This document shows, piece by piece, positions 1 through 11,400 of a stretch of DNA of 64,000 nt. Source of the DNA: Diadema setosum (lineage: Eukaryota > Echinodermata > Echinoidea > Diadematoida > Diadematidae). The notes below the pieces were generated by a model that had not been told where the DNA came from, did no database searches, and saw only the letters and a program-made list of their open reading frames with translations. The stretch lies in the NCBI GenBank assembly GCA_033980235.1, contig CM067072.1, positions 33,021,759-33,085,758 on the forward strand, in the 5' to 3' direction. Every line of letters begins with the position of its first letter. Within the stretch, counting starts at the first letter, position 1. A program made the translations under genes and the position numbers.

Positions 1-2245
1 AAATGCCAGTTTTCGTAAAATTTTAAAAATTTCAGAAGGGAAAATCAATAAGATTTTGCAAACGAGTGGAATATAACATTTAAATTGTGCCCCCAATGGT
101 CATGGCAGCCATTTTTTTTTCAAAATGGTCGCAATAAATGCAATTTTTTTCTCTGAATTTACTTATTCCACTAAAAAAGTCAATAAGATCTTGCACTCAA
201 TTCAAAAATTTCATTTGAAATATATCTTGCGCCTATGTATTACATATTGTAAATAGCGCCCTCAATGGCCATTGCAGCCATTTTTCAAAATAGCCACCAT
301 GGATTCCATTATTTTTTATTTCCCGATTTCACAAAAGGAAAAGTCAATAAGATTTTGCACACAATTTGAAAATCATGTTTGAAATAAATATTTGTATTAG
401 ATTATTATGATAAATATTTGTATTAGATTATTATAATAAATATTTGTATTAGATTATTATAATACTGCCCTCAATGGCCATTGCCACCATATTCCAAAAT
501 GGCTGCAATTGTCATAATCATTTTGTTTTAAAAAATGGTAAAAATGGTAACGATGTTTAAATGGTGGCTCAATATCTTCAAATTTCAAATTCAAATTCAA
601 ATTCAAACTTAAATTTATTTGAATGTCTTTTGTCAATTTCCACAATTGTCTTCTGGCATTATCATATTTTCAAGAAAAAAAATAGCATTTATAGTGGCCA
701 TTTGGAAAATGGCTGCCATGGTCGTTGATGGTGCCATTTGTAATGGCCTCATATATTATTTTCTTTTGAATATGATTTTCAACATATATTATGTACAAAT
801 TTCATTGATTTTCTCTCTGAAATTAGCAAATCTTTCAAAAGAAAAAAGAAAATAAAAAAGAAGCAGACATCCATGGCGGTCAGCATGGCCTTGAGGGCGC
901 CTTCTAAGAAAAAAATTTTTTTGAGCAGAATTTTCAACTTTGCAAAGTCTTATTGACTTTTCCTTCTGACATCAGCAAATTTGTGGGAAAAATGGTTTGG
1001 GGGGGGGGGGGGTATCCATGGCAGCTGTTTGAAACTGCTATGGCTGTTGAGGGTGCACTTTTGGATGGCCTATTATCAAATTCAGTTTGAATGTAATTTT
1101 CCACCTTTGTGGAAATTCTGATTGACGTCTGTAACACTTTACGAAAAAAAGACATTCATGATGGCCATTTTGAAAAATGGCTGGAATGGCCATTGAGGGG
1201 GCAATTTGCAATGGCCCAATAAGTTTACTTTTGAATGTAATTTCCCACCTGTTTGCAAAATCTCGTTGGCTTTCCCTTCTGATTTTAGTAAATCTTTCGA
1301 AAATATAGCATTTATGGCGGCCATTTTGAAAAATGGCTGTCATGATCGTTAAGGGCGCAATTTCCGATGGCCCAATATCGAGATTTATTTTAGATGTCAT
1401 TTCCCATTTATAACCAGAATTTCATTGACTTTTCCTTTTGAAGTTAGCATTTTTTTTTTTAAATGAAAAAGTGGCATTAATGGTGACCATTTAAAAAAAA
1501 AATGGCTGCCACAGCCATTGAGGGCGCAATTTTCAATTGCCAAATATCTGGATTTATTTTGGATGTAATTTCCCGCTTGTTTGCACAAAAGAGAAAAAAA
1601 TTGGCTTTCCCTTCTGAAATTTGCATTTTTAACAAAAAATGGCATTTATGGCGGCCATTTTGAAAAAATGGCTACCATGGCCGTTGAGGGCGCAATTTCC
1701 GATGGCCTAATATCTAGATTTATTTTGAATGTAATTATTATTCATTGGCAAAATCTTGTTAACTTTTCCCTTCTGAAATTTGCAAAATCATCGAAGAAGT
1801 GGCACATTAGACAGCCATTTTAAAAATGGCTGTCATGGACGTTGAGGGCGCAGTTAACAATGGCAAAATATTCAAATTCATTTTGAATGTAATTTCCCAC
1901 TTGTTTGCAAAATCTTACTGGCTTTCCCTTCTGAAGTTAGCAAATGTTTTGAAAAAAATGACATTTATGGCGGCCATTTTGAAAAATCGCTGCCATGGGC
2001 GTTGAGGGCGCTATTTCCGATGGCTCGATATCTAGATTTATTTTGAATGTAATTTCCCATTTGTAACCAAAATCTTGTTTACTTTTCTCTCCTAAAATTA
2101 GCATATTTTACGAAAACATGGCATTTATGGCAGCCATTTTGAAAAATGGCTGCCATGGACGTTGAGTGCGCTATTTACGATGGCCCAATATCTAAATTTA
2201 ATCTGAACGTGATTGTCAACCTGTGTACGAAATTTGGTGCTTTTA
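1..2245. repeat. Degenerate ~160-bp satellite, head-to-head array
   Basis: A unit of about 155-170 bp recurs. Each unit has an inverted core (GCCATTTT ... AAAATGGC), then a 'GTTGAGGGCGCAATTT' box, 'GATGGCCCAATATCTAGA', a 'TTTTGAATGTAATTTCCCA' box and 'CTTTTCCCTTCTGAA'. Cores lie near 697, 1012, 1162, 1319, 1488, 1652, 1812, 1972 and 2132, in + orientation. From 1 to about 540 the same boxes appear reverse-complemented in about three units (for example 'CAGAAGGGAAAATCAATAAG' at 34), so the array switches orientation near 540-640. Open frames here, such as 1038-1400 on the minus strand, are by-products of the repeat. The array lies in the intron before the first visible SZT2 exon and may extend past the left edge. 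Confidence 0.85.
384..461. repeat. 26-bp tandem repeat, three copies
   Basis: The unit ATAAATATTTGTATTAGATT plus ATTATR is present three times in direct succession inside the satellite array, near the point where orientation switches. Copies are identical except for the last bases. Confidence 0.9.
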
Positions 2246-2364
2246 TCACAAAATGCACAATTGTTCGGCTATGCCGCTCCACTATATCAAGTTCTTTAGT
2301 AGGGAGAATTACAGGCACAGATTCGTTGTAAATTATTTGTTTGTTTGTTTCTTTTTGTTTGCAG

Positions 2365-2485
2365 GGTTCGCGCAGCGATTCCGGGTTTGACACCCAGTCC
2401 ATTTCCTCAGTGACCACTAAGGCATCCAGTCTACAGGGTGGACATCACATCATCAGGGTGGATGTCTTTGGTGTCACCACTGCAG
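2365..2485 (+). CDS. SZT2: SZT2 exon a (first in window)
   Basis: The acceptor TTTGTTTGCAG precedes GGT TCG CGC, and the donor is GCAG/GTATGC. It reads [19 protein letters not shown], a serine/threonine-rich linker, then a hydrophobic strand [11 protein letters not shown]. The incoming phase is taken as 0 because only this frame is open through to the donor. It ends after the first base of a codon. Confidence 0.75.
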
Positions 2486-5400
2486 GTATGCACATGACAT
2501 GAGCTTGTCATCTACTGAATATTCAAACCATATTATTCTGCAGGGTATTTATCATGGACAATTTTGTGGGTTGGATGCTACTTGCAAATTCAACAACACC
2601 CACACAAAATATGAACTTTGATTGCATCGTGAATGCAACATGTACTGTACATATGCATCTCTATGCCCATTGCTGAACTCTACAATCACAAATTTTATAA
2701 CCACTTGCAACACTTGAGATGGTTATTTAGGACCAGAGTCATACAACAGTCAAATACCAGAAGATGTATTTTGCAAAGAGTTAAAAGTTATCCGTAAACT
2801 TTCTTGCAACCTCTCTCATTATGATTGAATATTATTGGAATATCATATTTTGTTTTAAGGGCAGAGCAATGTGAAATACATAAAAAGCTGAAACCACTGT
2901 GTCCATTTTCATGTTGTGGTAAATAATGGTGTGATATGAATTTGCTGTTTATTCAAATACGTAAGGTGTGTAAAAAAAAAAAAAAAAAAATTCTTAAGTT
3001 ATCAATTTTGTGAAGGATTTCAGACATATAAACTTAAACCTCTATCTACACTGTACATATATATATTCATCCATCTACAATGTATCCCTATGTCTGTCCA
3101 TCTATCCATTCATCTATCCATATATGTGTATACCCATACATATAGACATGCCGTACACACAAACACACATACAGTCATATGAATATACATACATGTACAC
3201 GTGTATGTATATTGCTCTGACTTGAAGATTGTACTGAACCCATTGTTAAACACTTTAGGCTGCTTTGCTTTTGTTTGGCTAAACCCGTTGAGGACGAGCT
3301 GATTCTTCCATAACATGCATTTTCCATAGACACCTGCCCAAGTATACTTAGGTTTTGTCTTGGATAGGTGAAAGATCTCTCACAATATTTTGCAAATGTG
3401 AGCTCTGAAAATGTCTTTCAAACTGCCACAGGCCAGGAGATCACAAATGACCTTGTCGACCTCCTGAGAAAGAAGTTGGAGTCTGCCACACTGGACGTAA
3501 TTGCTGATATGCTGGCCAGGAACCCGCTGTGTAAGCTGACCCCAGATGATGTCCAGGTAAGATATCACTACTGGACTTCGCTACTTTAACCCGTTTGAGG
3601 ACAAGCTTTTTTTTTGCTAAAACACGTTTCCCATGGTCAACTGTCTCATTTTCTTTTCCCACCATAGTTCATTCAGCCATGGAACAAGCCTCCCACCGAG
3701 TCCTACCAATTCACCATCCCCCAGTGGGCGATGCAGTACCTCAACTCCGTCCGCTACTACCTGCGCCAGAACCTGCTCCAGAACCAGTTCCTGCACCCGC
3801 CCAAGTACATCGACGGCAAGCCCGAGAACCACTTCCAGGACTGTCACAGCTGGCAGGTCCCCACCGGGCACGGTGTTCTGATGGAGCCCAGCGAGGCGGA
3901 TGTCTTCCTCTACAACAGGCCACACCAAGCCGAAGGTGGAACCGGTATGTCCAGTGACGGAAGATGAAACGTTGTTCACTCTGAAAAGTCACAGCATAGT
4001 ACATCTGATGTTAGATATTCCCTTACATGTCCATTGGTGCTATGTAGGAGGTTGTATTGCGGTGTGGATGTCTTACTATAAAATGTCCTAGCAATTAAAC
4101 TATGAAGAAAGACTGATATTCATGCAGTGAAACAAAGTTTAATGAAAGCTTGAGATGCATTGTCAATTCTCAGTACAGTAATGTACAAAGGTTTGTTTTT
4201 TTTTTGGTGAACTTCAGTGCCAAAGGAGAACAGTAAATTGCTATGATGTGCACACACTCATTTTCAAAACAGAAGAAGTGTACAACATTGGTATTGTTAT
4301 ACTCTTAATAGATACCTGCTAAACTTTTACAAATGGTATTTTTTAGTATCCATGGTCATCCCAGGAACTTAGTAGTAAAAGAAGTCAGGAAGTTGGTAGT
4401 AAATGTGAATATGAACGTGAATGTGTGACTTATGAAATATGTGTTTACTTTAATACAGTGTGTAAATGAGTGTAGAGGGAACAAACCTCCCATTCTGATT
4501 ACTCTACATCTTAATCACATCAATTTTCATTCATTCTATCAGGTACTGCTTGTGTAGCCACCAGCCTGGTAGATGGAGGTGGCAACCCTGTGGTCTTGAT
4601 GGACTGCCCATTGCCATCGGTTGTCTCCCACAAGGATCCTTTCGGTCAGATGGATTTCCAGACCCTCGTCAACACCAGTCTGTATGCACCCAACCAGACC
4701 CCATCCAAGAATCCAGGTAGGTTCAGCACAGTTTGTGACCTGAATGTATTCATGTGTGTGATTTACTCCTCTGCATAATTTCATGGGTGCAAAGTGTAGA
4801 AATATACTTCTATGCATGCATAGTTGTAAATTAATTCTCAGTCTGCTCTGTGTTAATGTCCACTGAGCTTGAAATCATCACAAAATCCTGCAGTTTGGAG
4901 TAATAAAGAGGACATCATTCAGTGAACTACTTCTGCATGGGACACAGCTGTACAACCTACTGCGCATTCACCCCAACCTCACCCAAAAGGGCTCTCAGTC
5001 ATAGCCAGGGAGACTGCAGTTGAGTGCGATACGATATCCTCTAAAAAACACCATTCTCCCCCATTTTCAGTGAGATAGAAAACAATACTGCCTGTGACTT
5101 TAATGGCAGTCCAGTGGATATGGAACAATTGTGATTTGTTTGCTCAAGTATGCACGAGAGAATCATTTGATACTGTATACGCCATCCTGTTTTTATTTTC
5201 ACAAATTTTGTGAGTGGGATTCTATTCACAAATCTAACTAAACTTGTAAATATTAACTCTGATCTTGACATGAATGTGATGTGCATACATATATATCTCT
5301 GTCCTTTATCAGCTGGACTTCACTATTGAGAATTCAAACACTCTCAGAATTGTCAGGGAGTTCTGATTCACAAAAAAAAAAAGTTAGGCTTGTTAGATAT

Positions 5401-8400
5401 ACATGTATGGTGTATACAGAACATCATTTGCATTGTTTTTAACTCCTAATTGGCAGTTAGTTAGGTAAAGGCAGGGTTTGCTGTGAATATGCTTCCGATA
5501 TCTGTTGCATTACCGATTCCCGATTTGGTGCATGCCGCAGGACCTGTGGCACTGATCCAGTTCTTCATCTGGCGTCGGGGCAGCGTGGACCTCGCCCTGC
5601 AGTTGCAGCATGCTGTGGAACACGCCCTCTGCGACACGCTAACCGAATACTATGTCCTCACCGCTCCCATGGCCCACATTCCGGGCGAGGAGATGAGGCC
5701 GAAGAGGGAACATGTGTCCTCACCTCCGCCTTCACCCACTATAGGTAAGATGTCCCCCCAAAGGCAATATTTGTTATTTTGTTCATGGTAGGCATTCCAG
5801 TATATTGTAAAAGTGGATATTTTCGCACAACTAATTTTTCACGCTTGGCCGTGTAAGAAGACTTTCGCATGTTTTTAATTCCGCGGAATCAAGACATCAC
5901 GTACTGGAACATATGGCATGCAAAAATATTCGTGTGCTTTTATTTTCGTGCTAGCTTCTGGTTGTGCGAAATGAGCGAAAATTTCAATTTCCACTTTTAC
6001 AAGGAAGGACCACATGTCTATAATATTGGGATTAATATATTGCCTGCTACTTTCTTTGCATGGTACTGTAAGACATAATTTAACCCTATTCTAACTGGGC
6101 TATTTGAGACCAAGTTTTTACTGGGGGGGGGTCAATTTGACCCCCCCTTCAGATCTCGGCCGCGGATCACGCGATCGCCGCAAAATTTTGCCTGAAGATA
6201 GAGCCGGATGTCAACTACAAGATTACATGGTCATACAATAGAAAAATTTTGATTTCATATTTTTTAATAAATTAATTATGCAAATTAACGCATGAAATCA
6301 TATTTTCACCTATAACTCCATCAAAAAGACTGAAGGATTATTAAATTTTTGTGTCAGAGTTCCTCAAGACACATCAAACAATTTTCTAGTAAAAAAATAG
6401 CGCAATCAAAATCATTTTCTTTTGTTTTTTATTGTTTTGTTAATTTCTTATGTATTTTATTGTTTTTTCAGTCTTTTGTTTTCTATTGTTTTTTTGCCAA
6501 AATTTGTTGGAGGCACTTTTTCAAGCTTATCTACATTAGAATTGATTTATTTCAATGGTTAAAAGTTGAAATAATCTAATTTATATCAATTAAACAAAAA
6601 AACACAGTTTGCATTGGATTTGCACACGAAATCATGAATTCGAGCGTTTTTCGGGTTGACATGCATATGCAAAACATTGCATAACTTCAGAACGGTGTAC
6701 CCGGACGTCGCAAATTTGGTCTCAAAATATGCGGGAGACTCGAATGAAAAAAGTTATGAAACGACGCGGCAAAATCTTTGCGCGTTGCGGAATCATGGCG
6801 CGAAACGTTGAGGGGGGGGTCAATTTGACCCCCCCCCCAGTTAGAATAGGGTTAAGTGATGTCAGTCATATTGACCGATACACATCCTCAAGTAATGCAA
6901 GAAAATATTATGTTGGGTAGGACAACATTCTGAACACCTTCTTTAAAAGAAACTATGAAATATAATGAAGTCAACATAGTTTCACTAGACATATTTTGTG
7001 TTATAAAGGTATTGTAAACATATCATTACATCAAACATTGCACATGAATGTAGTCTGTTGTAGTCGAATTGCTAATTTGTTTGGGGAAAGGTGTGTAGGT
7101 CATGGGGTAAAAACTTGAAAAAAAGCTCAAGAATTACTATATAATATCTTATTCCTATTCAGTTTTAGTAATCTATTTGCAGTATGATATTGAATTTCAC
7201 AAAGCTTTGGCTGACTCTGAGAAAGATCAAAGTCAAATTCTAATGTAGTTAAATTGTATCAGTGCAAGTATGTGTATTTGATGTCATTTCATGAAAGATG
7301 ACATGTTTTACATTTTAGAGAAAGTTTCAGACAGAATTGTTGAACAATCTCAGAAAACAAGAGTGAACATATTAAGTTTAATTCATGTCTTACATGAAGC
7401 TACTGTACTAATGGTATAGTACATGAATTAGATTGTTTGTTGACATTCTTATGTCAATAATTTCGACACCTCCTGTCTACCCAGGTCTGTTTCATTTAAA
7501 AGTTGACTTCAAGTTTTGTGCTTATATTTTTATATGTGACATCCATAACCACTCTTTCAAGCTTATGTGGAACCAGGGAAGTATGCATTGGCTGACCCCA
7601 GAAAGAGGCCAACCTCTTCTCCAGTTGGCATGAAGGTGAGCTTGCTGTGTACCATCCATGTTTTACTTTCAAAAGTTTCCAAACAATGCTACTCATGTAA
7701 ATATCATGACAGTATTAAAGAGTACCAGGAAAAGGTGTTCATGTGAATAAAGAGGTACAGATGGAATGTACCATTAGCTACTAACAATTTCCAATATAGT
7801 CTTTGTGAATTATCTTTTGTGGAATACTAACTCGCAAATCACAACAAACATTTGACACGCCATAATGCATTCAATTGCAAATACTAGCAGTGCTCTCAAA
7901 CACCAAAGCGCCTGCAGCAGCAAGGTCAGATTAAAGACTTTTTGTAACCAACCAAGAGCATTTCACAGCTTTGTTCTGTGCAATGACAAACTGATTCCCC
8001 ACAATGACCACTATATCAGTTATGCCCCTCTTTTGAAGTGATGACAAAATACCCTTTAAACTCATTTCCTGCAGGTTTCAAAATCCTCATAGAGTTTGTA
8101 CAGGACGTGCCAGGTTACTAGAGGTAATGGGTTAAATTAGTCTTGATCCAGACTGTGATCCAAATCATGATTGCTGAATTCGATGAGATCATTGTCATAA
8201 CTCTTTGAAATTTCATCGCAGTCCATCAGTAATGTTTTCTGCAACATCGCTTTGCAGTAGACAGACAAGTAAACTTGCCAAGTAAAAAAATATAAATGAA
8301 ATTAAAAAACAATAAAAAAAAGTATGATATTGTGAAATAAAGGGGCTAGAAAGTAACCTCCAGTGCTGGAGGTAAAGCTTGAAATGTGCTCTTCAAAAGG

Positions 8401-11400
8401 TAGTGACCTATCAAAGCAGAGGTACAGAATGACATAATGGTCATGTAGAAATTTTGCAGGCAGTAGCTGGCTCAAAAATAAATTGAATAAAATCTCCACT
8501 CAAAAAAAAAAAAAAAAAAAATAGGGAAGAATATGGTTGACTAACTAAGAGAAAATAATGTAAAGGCAAAACATTATTTTTTTCTGTTTCTAAAATAAAA
8601 ATAGGTAGTTTTGTGTAGTACCTTTTCCTTGTTACTTTTTTTTTTATGAGGGGAAGGTTGATGGAGGTGACGTAGTGGGAATAAAATGCTACAAATGCTA
8701 CAAAATGTTTTGCACACATCTCACAGACATTTAACTTTTCATCGCTGAGTAACCCAAGGCTTAATATTTCAGTTGCCAAGTTTGCTCTTGGTGAATAGCA
8801 AAATGCATCCTCATCAAGCAGCATAAAATTATTTTTGTTGAATACAAGTCCCAGAAGTAAATTGCACTCAGCACTAGTCATGGGCTCCAAAGCAACCTCA
8901 TCCATCTGGTGATGAAGAAATCTTGCACACTTCACTTCAACAGTCCTGATTCCTCCCTTGGGTCAAAAACTATTTGATATGATGTGCAGTGATTGTTAAA
9001 ATTACATAGAAATTGTGTGCTCTGTCTATCTTCTCAAACTCTAACGTGAGATTTGTTTTAATATTTTCCTGTTCATTTTTTTTTTCTTTTTGTGAGTGGT
9101 TGAGTTATGAAACATGCAAGGGGTGGGGGATAACACAGATTAATGTGAGGGATTTTCAGAATTTTGAATTACTGTGATTTTTTGTCAAAGTGAAAAAGGA
9201 GAAAGTCTGTTAAAAGATACAAAAAAGAGTTTGATGAGACTTTGACTTGCCTCGTTCTATATTTCATTAAAACATAAATCTACATTACCAAGTACATCTA
9301 TATTCATAGTAGGACACACCTTTTGTTGATACAAACTGAGAAAAGTTTTATTTAACATTTTACATGTAGTTACTTTTTTTTGATAGCATATATTACATTA
9401 AATAATGGTGTACTAACAACACAAGATATCACTCTCAGAGATTAGAGACAATGAAGCACAAATTTGTCTCCCTTTTCTGATGGGCATATCCATGTTCCTG
9501 TTTAGAAATTGTGCTTATTCTATTATCTGTGATTAATTCTATTGATCTGCAGTGTATGGAAATTTCTTTAACCTCTGTATTGTTCTGTACTAGTTGGACC
9601 TAAAAAACCCCAGTTATCACCTAGTTTACCCTTCAAGTGGTTTGCCCATATGATTTTCAGTAGTGCTATGCATTGTTACAGTGTAGTTTTAGCTGTGTTT
9701 TGACTGTTTGATTGAACTGACGACTTTCAATAATATGATAATACCTTATACCTCTGTGCCACTGTTGGAAGAGTCATGTATCTGCATGAGTAGATACTAT
9801 ATTAGATTGTTAAAATAAGCATGTAGCTTTCTGATCCTTTTCCGCCTCCAAGTACCACATTGTGAAGCATTTCTGTTATTGTTTTGAATGAAAAAAACAG
9901 AAGGAATGATATAATGTGAATCAAGTTTGAAAATGATAGCCATCTCCAAGCTACAGTATGACAATAATAACACATTAGACCATCACAGATGGTATCTTGT
10001 GCCAAACCTATCAAACTCAGCCAGTCAGTTTAATGACCATGAAAGGAAATGAAATGGAGGCATCTTGTAAACAGCAGAAATATTTCAAATTGCCTTGCAG
10101 TTATTTGACTTTGTTTAGGGGAGAAGTCAAATGTAGCCATACCAGGACTGCTGCGAGATGTGTCGAGGAAATGTTCCTTAATATATCTTGTCTTTCTACA
10201 TGACTTTGCTGTCCTGTACATGTAGTTTCATGCTTTTTGCAAGTAACTCGAGATTATCAGAAAAGAAATGCTCAATGAGTTTCTTCTACATGCTTGTATT
10301 CCAAATAGCCATCAATCCTTTGCTGTATTGCATGTAAATGATTATATTGATATGTACATTATGATTTTATTAAAGAGATTTTTTTTTTCACTCTTATCCA
10401 GAACAATGTATTTTCAGTGATGTTACCATGGTTACAAATGCAGGAATTTGACCTTGTTAGCATCTTGTTAACATTGTCTCTTAAAGGTCAATGCACTGTG
10501 AAAATGAATTATGCCAGTTATAACCTCACTCTAGTTCATAACACTAGTTTGTGTTGTTCTAACTGCGTTGATATTTTGCTCCTCAGAAACTGCCTTTGAT
10601 TATTTAAAGGGTTTGCTGGTTTCCAGTTTTGTTTAGAAATTGCATGTCCATTGGAAAATATTGAATGATTTAGTTTCGTTTGATGGCGTGTTGATAGTTT
10701 CCGTTAATAAAAAAAAAAAAGAATATTTCTAAAGACAAGCTTTTCAGCATCATTATGATCAGTTCCTTCCTTTAAGCTGCAGAGCTTTTTCAGCACACTC
10801 TACATCTGCATCAAACTAGGTTGTGTAGTCATGATATTGTTATACTACCGCTTTAAAGCTAGAATCTGCACATTTTAGTTTTGACAATGATTTTTAGCAT
10901 TTACTTTGAATGGCAGACACATCAACATTTCATTTGGTCCATCTGGCACCAGAGGCTTTGCAAAATGCCTAACTTTGACTTCTTTAAGCACTTTTTTTTT
11001 TTTGCCTGTTTTGTTGGCCGACAAAGTAATTGAGTCATTATGCAGGAAAATCTTAGGAATGAACTTAAAAGTAGCCTCTTGAAAATTAAGAGTTTAAGCA
11101 GCAAGTCTTAATTACATTGTAGAAATATTGTCCTTTGTTTCTGTTCCAATAATTTCTTCTTAGAATTTACAAGGAGTGGGGCTGGGTTTGTGACCCTACA
11201 GACTTACAATGTTGAAAATCACTATCACATGTTTAACGCGTAGGCCAGTGGTAGAATGGAAGAGATAGAAACAGACATGTGTATGGTAGCACAGTAGCGC
11301 ATTATTATACAATGATGTGTCTTCTTATGAGGATGAGTGTGTTTGTGGTTGTTGTTGAGAAGACTTTGATGGTCTCGCCAGGCACCAGAAGATGTGCTGT

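Noticed and set aside
1038..1400. 120-codon minus-strand frame in the satellite array
   Set aside because: It reads through tandem satellite units and has repeat composition without domain or codon support.
8441..8935. 164-codon minus-strand frame as a gene
   Set aside because: It runs through a poly-A tract and AT-rich intron, lacks splice signals, and only a ten-residue stretch faintly recalls a reverse-transcriptase motif.
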